From NCBI RefSeq assembly GCF_002811925.1, contig NZ_NPDS01000001.1:62001-126000 (forward strand): DNA of 64,000 nt. Direction: 5' to 3'. The translations under genes were made by a program, and so were the position numbers. Positions 25,701-32,201 of this stretch are shown here, in pieces (the first letter of the stretch is position 1; every line of letters begins with the position of its first letter). The notes beneath the pieces are model-generated. The model worked only from the letters and a program-made list of their open reading frames with translations. It was not told where the DNA came from and searched no databases. The stretch is from Leptospira barantonii. GTDB lineage: Bacteria > Spirochaetota > Leptospiria > Leptospirales > Leptospiraceae.

Positions 25701-26160
25701 CGCTTATACTTCTTCATCCGTTGAGGAAGCCCTTGCTTCTCGATTGCCGAGTATTCTTACTTGGTTCGGAAAAGAAGGAGATCAAACGTTGGAAAGGCTT
25801 TGGAAAGAATCCGGTCCAGATTCCGAAACCAAATACATTTTGGATTCTGCCGCGAGAAAAAATCCGGACATCGAGTTGAAGGAACTTCCCGAGTTAACCG
25901 CAGACGGAATCGAACTTGAACAAAGAATCAACGGCGGAGAATACGGTCCGAGATTTTGGATTCATCTCGGTTTGAAAGAGGTGCGTTTCGGAATCGAAGA
26001 ATTTCATCTTCACAGTATTTTGGAAAATTCGAAGGCCGAGTCTTCTTTGGATTCTTCCATGCTCAAAAAAGATCCTACGAAAACGTTGTCGGATATTTGG
26101 AAGATGGCGCAAATTCTCGGTTATACGGTTTCCAAGAAGAAAGCTAAGAAAAAACGATAA
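22735..26160 (+). CDS. Giant SMI1/KNR4-like repeat protein
   Basis: 1141 residues, soluble. The N-terminal region (about 50-215) resembles SMI1/KNR4: YGFRPPEEILEW (60-71), then FGSDGGGD (161-168), the most conserved SMI1 motif. It is interrupted by an Asp/Glu run (about 100-118) and followed by a second one (about 213-233). The remaining 900 residues are helical and look like HEAT or TPR-type repeats (FAKILELPYASSDWKLHCLQ and similar), with a lysine-rich tail. SMI1 proteins act as immunity or regulatory scaffolds elsewhere. No enzyme motif is seen. Divergent from the MerR gene; possibly its expression is independent. Confidence 0.75.
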   Translation: MTQKSVPSFKKNDLSSGKLAEIISDRMLVKQSYRDSFWKAFSSKKRKVSQSFLDQFEKLYGFRPPEEILEWENVRYAYQEIMYNVSDIWNMIDHEGGIQDEEEFEDDSEEEEESDDYYPDYRAVSFQKFLLPKANTIEEKLNALIGSYQGLMFLLTGVAHFGSDGGGDSCWVNFFPHSENSAEVHRYNHEIGELEDEPFFSISHFVAANWSNEDDDYDDYEDEDEDDEEEGENSKPDERVESSMNAKIIDQYEKEAQKRYDKRPFYTKSLDLFERSSWLLGHTYGDPAYGYAEKLASAPKFSDWEEEKKLLDRSHSLAVYWILAHYFMKNESACREACNLSKKIPGKIVPALAKTVLSLLDGKSDSLGKVNAKKLQDLRNETFKNCDAKQIEPANRKLLEEATGLAGKKKIATADLKKRIQNGETPLSLIEEFPEDVETHDFLLKEIGKKDTKFAKIVEEYFKERTDSSYNEWPYDKKNLDKRLSLPVSAAFRQGLHYDSENKKAYAGIIKTLGKFDDQNAMNSFRDAIAKLKQDDKRLEEVIECLLDSEHDEAQSILTEASWKFFETMDAALEKKKKVEDEGPNLNNIFTVFSYLQRALNERLIVGDEEAGKLANKVLTYRNQLSIFGIALGYSFAISAKLGFRENLEYIRAYLEMGSQIKDRGSNSYLEFNQLVNLSEGAMAWTVLDPVSAKIGLKELFDKAEKHSSPGIAIDLQACYLAGLLLLEPNREEWIQLGHRILGNRGEEYRVYGPIRAVGKAKIQELKQHLYYHVYADPNPMVDYTWTYIEHAARHTWTQLTDKELPPFDSDDEYANRLAKNPKDLSGGILKPEKYSIQHVFENIREKKYKDPSVIQIGGPWLEESLRYSRDEYRYSGNYDRWEAMRALFIQGESAIPVFAKILELPYASSDWKLHCLQFLRFVEKEGSKWAQILSMNEESVLKAIRSESFEWAAWGDLLIAKLFLTKGKECFETFLPLLKKRLSFMNPHAYTSSSVEEALASRLPSILTWFGKEGDQTLERLWKESGPDSETKYILDSAARKNPDIELKELPELTADGIELEQRINGGEYGPRFWIHLGLKEVRFGIEEFHLHSILENSKAESSLDSSMLKKDPTKTLSDIWKMAQILGYTVSKKKAKKKR

Positions 26161-26192
26161 AATGGGCCGAGAATGTAGTGGTCATGGCTCTG

Positions 26193-26208
26193 TTGTAGGA
26201 ACTGCAAC
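26193..26208 (+). repeat. Dispersed intergenic repeat, copy 5
   Basis: TTGTAGGAACTGCAAC, 33 bp after the stop of the giant SMI1-like gene and 76 bp ahead of copy 6. Confidence 0.55.
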
Positions 26209-26236
26209 GGAGCCTTTTCGCTTCCCTTTGGAAATT

Positions 26237-26286
26237 GGCCGTAGTTCCGACCAAAATTGCGACGTTAATTGTAGGAACTCCCACAA
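26237..26286 (+). repeat. Dispersed intergenic repeat, copy 6, with an inverted partial copy
   Basis: TTGTAGGAACTCCCACAA (26269-26286) is nearly palindromic. About 20 bases upstream, GCCGTAGTTCCGACCAA reads as a decayed copy in the opposite direction, similar to the copy at 8441. They lie in the 182-bp gap before the acyl-CoA dehydrogenase gene. Confidence 0.5.
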
Positions 26287-26342
26287 TTTTCCTTTTCTCT
26301 CCCTTTCCAATCGCGTACACTGGTGGAATCCACGGAGGTACC

Positions 26343-28055
26343 ATGATTCAGAACAATTACTTTTCCGATACGCAAGACATCCAAGATCATTTCGATCACA
26401 TTCTCCCTTGGACCGAAATCATACTCGATTACGAAAACGAATTCTCCGACGCCGAAAACGGAGGACCGACAAATCCATCGGAAGCAAAAGAATATTATAA
26501 AACCGTTTTGGAAACCGTCGGCGACTTAGCCGGAAACATTCTTTCTCCTCACGTTGCGGAACTGGATCGTGAAGGGCTTCGATTCAAAGACGGAAAGGTG
26601 GAATTCCCACCCAAGATGCTCGAGCTCGTTTCCAAAGTGGTCGAAGCGGGAGTTCAAGCCTATGGATTCTCCAGAAAATACGGCGGACTCGGCGTACCTT
26701 GGAGCGTGAAATCATTTATTTCTGAAATTTTTTACAGAGTGGACGCGTCACTCGCCATTGCCGTGGGATGTGTGAACCTCGCCGAAATTTTGGAACGTCA
26801 TGCGACACAGGCCATGAAGGACGAATGGATTCCGCGTTTAGCCGCGGGTGAATTCGTATGTGCGATGGGACTTACCGAACCCGATCACGGTTCCGATCTT
26901 CCGAATCTCAGAACGAAGGCGACCAAGGATGAGAATGGAAATTGGGTGCTCAACGGAACCAAACGATTCATCACACACGGTTGCGGATTCGGAGATACGC
27001 CCGCGGTCTTGTTGACTCTGGCTCGTTCCGGCGAAGTCGGTTCGGGCGCGAGAGGACTTTCTTTTTTTCTCGTTCAAAGTCCGGACGTACAAATCGCGGG
27101 AATCGAACATAAACTCGGACTTCATTGTTCTCCCACTTGCGAAGTAGTATTCGAAAATTCTCCGGGATTATTGATCGGGGAAGAAGGTTATGGCCTCATC
27201 AAATATACGATGGGAATGTTGAACGGAGCGAGAATGGGAATCGCACAACAATCGACGGGACTTGCCACCGCGGCATATTACGAAGCTCTAAAATACGCAA
27301 AGGAAAGAATTCAATTCGGAAAACCTCTTATAGAAATTCCGGCGGTTAAAAAAATCATCGATCGAATCGAAAGAGAAACCTACGCGATGCGATGTTTGAC
27401 CTTGGAAGGATCCAGAGTAATGGATCGTTATTATTGGAGAGCGCTTCGATTGGAAAAACAAGGAGCGAGCGAAAAAGAAGCGAAGAACGATACGGTTGTT
27501 CGTTATTGGGAAAAGATCGCGAACGTGCTGACTCCGATAAGCAAATTCTATTGTTCCGAATCCTGTTTGAAAGTCGTGAGCGACGCGCTTCAAGTGCACG
27601 GTGGTTCGGGTTATACCGAAGACTACGACATCGCGAGAATTTATCGTGACGCGAGAATCACAACGATCTACGACGGAACTTCCCAGATTCAGATCAACGC
27701 GAGTATCGGAGGAATCACGTCCGGATTGACTCATACTTTCGGAGAATATCTTTCCGAGCTTGTCAATCAGTTGGATTCTTCCTTGGCTCATAAACTCTTT
27801 CATGGGTTTCAAGAACTGGTCGGTCTTTACAAGGATCTCCCCGGAAGAGAGGACAAGGATACATACGCGGAAGAAATCGTTTTTACTTGTTCCAGGGTAT
27901 TGGCCGGAATTCTACTCGAACTTTCTTGCAGAAGACTTCCCGAAGATAGAAAACAAACAAGACTCAAACACGCGAAGGATTATCATCTCGATACTCTTTC
28001 CGTATTGGAAGGGAATCTTGCAAAGTTGAAAGAGGTAAGCGGGGTTCTCGCATAA
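26343..28055 (+). CDS. Acyl-CoA dehydrogenase
   Basis: 570 residues from the ATG at 26343, fixed by GGAGG five bases before it. An upstream in-frame start at 26235 would run through the repeat. FAD-binding and substrate motifs are clear: FVCAMGLTEPDHGSD, NGTKRFITHG, ERIQFGKPL and the C-terminal VHGGSGYTEDY. It oxidises an acyl-CoA, passing electrons to an electron-transfer flavoprotein. In the usual catalytic motif YEGT the glutamate is replaced by Asp444 (IYDGTSQIQ). The length is greater than the common 380-residue enzymes, indicating an additional C-terminal domain. Substrate unknown. Confidence 0.9.
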   Translation: MIQNNYFSDTQDIQDHFDHILPWTEIILDYENEFSDAENGGPTNPSEAKEYYKTVLETVGDLAGNILSPHVAELDREGLRFKDGKVEFPPKMLELVSKVVEAGVQAYGFSRKYGGLGVPWSVKSFISEIFYRVDASLAIAVGCVNLAEILERHATQAMKDEWIPRLAAGEFVCAMGLTEPDHGSDLPNLRTKATKDENGNWVLNGTKRFITHGCGFGDTPAVLLTLARSGEVGSGARGLSFFLVQSPDVQIAGIEHKLGLHCSPTCEVVFENSPGLLIGEEGYGLIKYTMGMLNGARMGIAQQSTGLATAAYYEALKYAKERIQFGKPLIEIPAVKKIIDRIERETYAMRCLTLEGSRVMDRYYWRALRLEKQGASEKEAKNDTVVRYWEKIANVLTPISKFYCSESCLKVVSDALQVHGGSGYTEDYDIARIYRDARITTIYDGTSQIQINASIGGITSGLTHTFGEYLSELVNQLDSSLAHKLFHGFQELVGLYKDLPGREDKDTYAEEIVFTCSRVLAGILLELSCRRLPEDRKQTRLKHAKDYHLDTLSVLEGNLAKLKEVSGVLA

Positions 28056-28060
28056 GTAAA

Positions 28061-28093
28061 AATATTCAGTTTTCTGAATATTCTATTTTTATT
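28061..28093 (+). terminator. Terminator after the acyl-CoA dehydrogenase gene
   Basis: AATATTCAG, a TTTT loop, CTGAATATT, then CTATTTTTATT. A nine-pair perfect stem six bases after the stop codon; AT-rich, so of moderate strength. Confidence 0.7.
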
Positions 28094-28137
28094 CTCCATC
28101 AAAAACGAACACCCGCGCTTGCGCCGGAGGTATATCC

Positions 28138-28788
28138 ATGCAAAATCCGAATTCTTTCGGACCCGATCCCTTGTCTCCTTATCCGTTTCCCGAATATCCG
28201 AGAATCGGCTTTCTCAAAAATTTTATCCGATCCACTCTCATCGAAGTGGGGGATTATACATACTACGACGATCCGAGCGGTCCGGATAATTTTGAACGGG
28301 AGAATGTACTGTATCATTACGATTTTCGAGGAGATAAACTCGTGATCGGAAAATTCTGCGCGATCGCCACCGGAGCAAAGTTCATCATGAACGGAGCCAA
28401 TCACGTAATGAACGCGTTCTCCACGTATCCGTTTGCGATCTTTTCAAAAGGATGGGAACGGGTTATGCCGAAGCCGGAGGATTTTCCTAACAAAGGAGAT
28501 ACGATCGTAGGCAACGACGTTTGGATCGGAACCAACGCGGTGATTCTACCCGGAATCAAAATCGGAGACGGGGCGATCATCGGAGCTTATTCCGTGGTCT
28601 CCAAAGACGTTCCCGCGTATTCGATCGTCGCCGGAAATCCTGCTCGAGTCGTTCGAGAAAGATTTTCACCCGAAGTAAAAGAGAAACTTTTACGATTGAA
28701 GTGGTGGGATTGGAGCGCCGAAAAGATCACGAACTCTTTAGAGTTTTTGACGAGCCTCGATTTTAAAAAATTGGATGACTTCGTTTAA
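28138..28788 (+). CDS. Vat-like xenobiotic O-acetyltransferase
   Basis: 216 residues of left-handed beta-helix (hexapeptide repeat) type. It matches the streptogramin A acetyltransferase (Vat) pattern along its length: GPDPLSPYP start, VGDYTYYDDP, VLYHYDFRGDKLVIGKFCAI, MNGANHVMNAFSTYPF with the catalytic His89, GNDVWIGTNAVILPGIKIG, and PARVVRERF with KWWDW. Such enzymes acetylate a hydroxyl on streptogramin A or related compounds using acetyl-CoA. GGAGG precedes the ATG. Many chromosomal relatives do not confer resistance, so activity should not be assumed. Confidence 0.88.
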   Translation: MQNPNSFGPDPLSPYPFPEYPRIGFLKNFIRSTLIEVGDYTYYDDPSGPDNFERENVLYHYDFRGDKLVIGKFCAIATGAKFIMNGANHVMNAFSTYPFAIFSKGWERVMPKPEDFPNKGDTIVGNDVWIGTNAVILPGIKIGDGAIIGAYSVVSKDVPAYSIVAGNPARVVRERFSPEVKEKLLRLKWWDWSAEKITNSLEFLTSLDFKKLDDFV

Positions 28789-28803
28789 CAAAACGGGAAT
28801 CGT

Positions 28804-29259
28804 TTATTCCTTTTTTTGAATACAGGATTTGTTCTTACGATCGAAGGGATTTTGGACGTTCGAGGAATTCGTAATCCACGATTTTCCGGTTTTGGGACAA
28901 TGATAAAGAACCGCGCCCGAACGATCGTGATAACCGATGACCTGTTCCAAAAGGGATACGAGTTCCATATAAAGTTTTTGTTTGCTTTTTAGGTCCGAAG
29001 TTTTACCAAGTTCGACGACGATGGGAAGAGCTTTTCGAAATACCGTCGAATCCTTTTCCGCTTCGCCGCCTTGTTTCAATAAGGTTTCAAGCGCATCCGT
29101 CGTTACGGAACCGGGATTTTCCAAATCGATTCGATCGGTAAGTTTGGAAAATTCTTCCAGAACGAAACTCGGTTTTCCTTTGTGAGCGAAAAGGGAATGG
29201 AAACAACCAAGAAGAAAAATTAAAAAGACAATTTTTACGTTTTTAAAAAGCGGGCTCAT
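28804..29259 (-). CDS. Exported protein with DUF3347-like tail
   Basis: 151 residues with a signal peptide (FLIFLLGCFHSLFA; a cysteine within it might act as a lipobox, though the position is imperfect). The C-terminal segment LYHCPKTGKSWITNSSNVQNPF resembles the end of DUF3347 proteins found with metal efflux systems. That is a resemblance only. The middle is helical. Convergent with the acetyltransferase gene (15 bp apart); no operon partner. Confidence 0.65.
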   Translation of the reverse strand: MSPLFKNVKIVFLIFLLGCFHSLFAHKGKPSFVLEEFSKLTDRIDLENPGSVTTDALETLLKQGGEAEKDSTVFRKALPIVVELGKTSDLKSKQKLYMELVSLLEQVIGYHDRSGAVLYHCPKTGKSWITNSSNVQNPFDRKNKSCIQKKE

Positions 29260-29345
29260 GTTCGCATTTTATCCGGAACAAAAGAATGAAAATCCAAATT
29301 TAATCCGAAATCTCGATTCAAAATTTAAAAAGTAAAAGGTGAAAT

Positions 29346-30140
29346 ATGAAATACAAACTCGCGTTGATTACCGGAGCTTCCGGCGGACTTGGAAAGGAAT
29401 TTTCCAAACATTTAGCGGAACAAGGAACCGATTTGATTCTCACCGATCTTTCTTCCGCTTCGCTCAAACCGGTCCAAGCCGACTTGGAAAAAAGTTATGG
29501 AATTAAAGTAGAGATCGTTCCTGCGGATCTTTCCGTTTCCGAAGGCAGGGAAAAAATCGTATCACATATTATTCGCAAAAAGTCGAAACCCGATCTTCTC
29601 ATAAACAACGCGGGGCTAGGTTATATCGGCGATTTTTCAAACGAACCCGATGCGAGTTTTTTAACCACGATCCGAGTTAACGTGGAAGGTTTGGTTCATC
29701 TCACTCGTAAAATTCTTCCCTTATTTTTGGAAAACGGAAAAGGGAGAATCATAAACGTAGCTTCGACGGCTTCTTTTCAACCGGTTCCGTATTTTACGAT
29801 TTATGCGGCTACAAAGGTTTTCGTTTTGTACTTCACGGAAGGTTTAAGCAGAGAACTCAAAGGAAGTGGGGTCGGAGTTCACGCGGTTTGTCCGGGGCCG
29901 ATTCGAACTCCGTTTTTTACCAAAGCGTTCCCGAGCGGATTTTGGACTCCAGATTTTATCTGGCTCACTCCGCCTCAGGTCGTTCGAGCCGCGTTTTCCG
30001 GCGCGGAAAAAAATAAAACCGTGATCGTAGTCGGTTTTGTGAATCAAATCCAAAACTTTCTGACTTCGATCGTGCCGAGAAGTTTCTCTGCTTGGGCCGG
30101 TTCCAAACTATTCTCCATGGGAAAGGACAGAAAGAACTAA
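29346..30140 (+). CDS. Short-chain dehydrogenase/reductase
   Basis: 264 residues. NAD(P)-binding TGASGGLG (9-16), NNAG, the catalytic Ser in NVASTASF and Tyr/Lys in YAATK, followed by VCPGPIRTPFF. All four SDR hallmarks are intact. It reduces or oxidises an alcohol or ketone; the subtype resembles the DltE/YqjQ-like group acting on lipid-type substrates, which is an inference. Convergent with map. Confidence 0.93.
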   Translation: MKYKLALITGASGGLGKEFSKHLAEQGTDLILTDLSSASLKPVQADLEKSYGIKVEIVPADLSVSEGREKIVSHIIRKKSKPDLLINNAGLGYIGDFSNEPDASFLTTIRVNVEGLVHLTRKILPLFLENGKGRIINVASTASFQPVPYFTIYAATKVFVLYFTEGLSRELKGSGVGVHAVCPGPIRTPFFTKAFPSGFWTPDFIWLTPPQVVRAAFSGAEKNKTVIVVGFVNQIQNFLTSIVPRSFSAWAGSKLFSMGKDRKN

Positions 30141-30160
30141 ATTATAATTTTAGAATATTC

Positions 30161-30919
30161 TTAAATTCCGTTGCTCGCAGTAAGAAGAATCGGTTCCCGA
30201 TCGGTGACTACGATCGTATGTTCCTGTTGAGCAACGTAACTTCCGTCGTGAGTAACCAAAGTCCAACCGTCCGAGGTTTCGAGTGCGATTTCCGATTTTG
30301 TGGAGATGAACGTTTCGATCGCGAGAACCATTCCCGATTTGAGTTTTTGCGAATAACGTTTATCTTCGTAACAAGGAATGTATTTCGGAGCCTCGTGCAG
30401 ACTAGATCCGGTTCCATGTCCCATTAAATTTTTGATCACCGTAAAACCGTGAGACTTCGCTTCCGCGTGGATGGCTCTTCCGATATCGCTGATTCTATTT
30501 CCGGTTTTCGCCGCGGATAAACCTTTGTGAAGAGAGGTTCTCGAACAATCCACCAAAGAGCTGAGCACCGGATGTCCTTCGCCTAAGATAAAAGAACTTC
30601 CGTTGTCGCCGAAGTAACCGTCTAACTCCGCCGATACGTCTATGTTGACGAGATCTCCTTCTTTTAGAATCGTTTTGGAAGAAGGGATTCCGTGTGCGAT
30701 CGCGCGATTTACGCTGATGCAGGTCGCGCCCGGAAAGTTGTAAGTGATCGCAGGAGCGGATCTGGCTCCGTATTGTTTCAAAAGTTTTAATCCGAAGTCG
30801 TCCAATTCTTTCGTGGACATTCCGGATTTCGCGTAGGCTTTCATTTCTTTTAAAACCAGACCTACGATTTTTCCGATTTTCTTGAGCCCGATTAGATCTT
30901 TTTCGGTTTCGATGGACAT
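30161..30919 (-). CDS. map: Methionine aminopeptidase, type I
   Basis: 252 residues, the normal length. Metal ligands Asp94 and Asp105 (NIDVSAELDGYFGD) and the later His (MGHGTG), Glu (LAIETF) and Glu (QEHTIVV) are all present, as is the conserved His76 in AHGIPS. It removes the initiator methionine from nascent proteins. No N-terminal zinc ribbon. Not linked to secY or ribosomal genes here. Confidence 0.96.
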   Translation of the reverse strand: MSIETEKDLIGLKKIGKIVGLVLKEMKAYAKSGMSTKELDDFGLKLLKQYGARSAPAITYNFPGATCISVNRAIAHGIPSSKTILKEGDLVNIDVSAELDGYFGDNGSSFILGEGHPVLSSLVDCSRTSLHKGLSAAKTGNRISDIGRAIHAEAKSHGFTVIKNLMGHGTGSSLHEAPKYIPCYEDKRYSQKLKSGMVLAIETFISTKSEIALETSDGWTLVTHDGSYVAQQEHTIVVTDREPILLTASNGI

Positions 30920-31140
30920 TGAATTTCTCCCGGATGGATTTATTTTTTGAAAAGTGCGCGTTTTGCGGGATTGAATTCCCGTTCTATTTTACAAAACGGT
31001 ATGACCGTTGTTATGATCCGCGAATTCATAATCCTTTTGGGTTAATGAAAACAAAGGCGGCTCTTTTTTTCAAATTAATTTAAGAATCATTCCAAACGAT
31101 TCGTCTCTTCTTATTAAATTATTTTAAGAACGTGTAACGC

Positions 31141-32178
31141 ATGACATCTGAATCACCGAATTTACTCAATCACATTCAACCGATCGATTATTCAAAAGGA
31201 CAGATTATTTTTCGTCAGGGAGCTCCTTCCAAAGATCAGATGTTTTTTATTTCCAAAGGTTCGATCGTTCTTTCGGAAACCGTGGACAGCAAAGAACGAG
31301 CTATATGTCGCATTAATGAAAATAACTTTTTCGGAGAAATGGCTCTTTTAACCGGAGGAAAAAGAACCGCTTCCGCGATCGCCGCAGTGGACGGAACCCG
31401 TCTTATTTCCTTAGACAGTAGCATCATCGAAAATATGATTCATAAAAATCCGAAGTTTATGTTTCGTCTTTTATTAACCGCGGCGAGTAGACATTACAGG
31501 GAAGAATTGAATTTTTCCAAACTTCAATATTTGGTTAAAATCGATCCATCGGATCTTGAATTTTCCCAAGAATATGAGAATTGCAGAATTCATAATTTAG
31601 GCGTGATCTCGAGAATCTACGGTCATCTCAGCAATTATTATCCACCCGGTAAATATGTGTTCCGTTCCGGGGAACCTGCTTCTGAAAAACTTTGGTTTGT
31701 GTTACAAGGAAAATTGGTTCTTTGTAAAACCGCAAAAGACGGAAGCGATATGGAAGTAAGAGACTATCATCCTGGAGACCTTTTGGATCTTTCTTCTTTG
31801 ATCGGTTCCAAACCGCGAGTTTTTTCGGTTAAGGCTGTGGATGATACCGCGGTGATCACATCGATCGACAGAAATCTTTTGTATCGAGTTCTTACTCTCA
31901 ATTCTAAATTGTTCTTCAACGTGTTTAAGACGATCGTCTACGATTTTACGATCTTAAATCATTGTTTTACTTTGAGCAAGGAAGCGGAAGCGAACCTTGG
32001 AACCTCAAGTTCTGTTGCGACTAACGCGGATTCCAATTCCGAAGCTACTGCGGCTTCTACGGCGACGCAGGAAGTGATTGCGGAAGAAGTCAGCGGCGAA
32101 GGTTTGGACAATCTGGCCGAACAAGCCTCGAACGCAAACGAACAAGACTTGGAAACCGCAGAAGCCGCGGGTTCCTGA
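31141..32178 (+). CDS. Cyclic-nucleotide-binding protein with two CNB domains
   Basis: 345 residues. CNB domain 1 (about 13-115) has the phosphate-binding cassette FFGEMALLTGGKRTASAIA, with the Glu and Arg that contact cyclic nucleotide. Domain 2 (about 170-275) keeps the fold (YPPGKYVFRSGEPASEK) but its cassette GDLLDLSSLIGSKPRVFS lacks the glutamate and is probably degenerate. No DNA-binding helix-turn-helix follows. The C-terminal 60 residues are Ala/Glu-rich and disordered. It likely reads out cAMP and binds another protein. It converges with the Amt-cyclase gene, 24 bp away. Confidence 0.88.
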   Translation: MTSESPNLLNHIQPIDYSKGQIIFRQGAPSKDQMFFISKGSIVLSETVDSKERAICRINENNFFGEMALLTGGKRTASAIAAVDGTRLISLDSSIIENMIHKNPKFMFRLLLTAASRHYREELNFSKLQYLVKIDPSDLEFSQEYENCRIHNLGVISRIYGHLSNYYPPGKYVFRSGEPASEKLWFVLQGKLVLCKTAKDGSDMEVRDYHPGDLLDLSSLIGSKPRVFSVKAVDDTAVITSIDRNLLYRVLTLNSKLFFNVFKTIVYDFTILNHCFTLSKEAEANLGTSSSVATNADSNSEATAASTATQEVIAEEVSGEGLDNLAEQASNANEQDLETAEAAGS

Positions 32179-32201
32179 TTTTTTAATACGAAATCGTTTT
32201 C

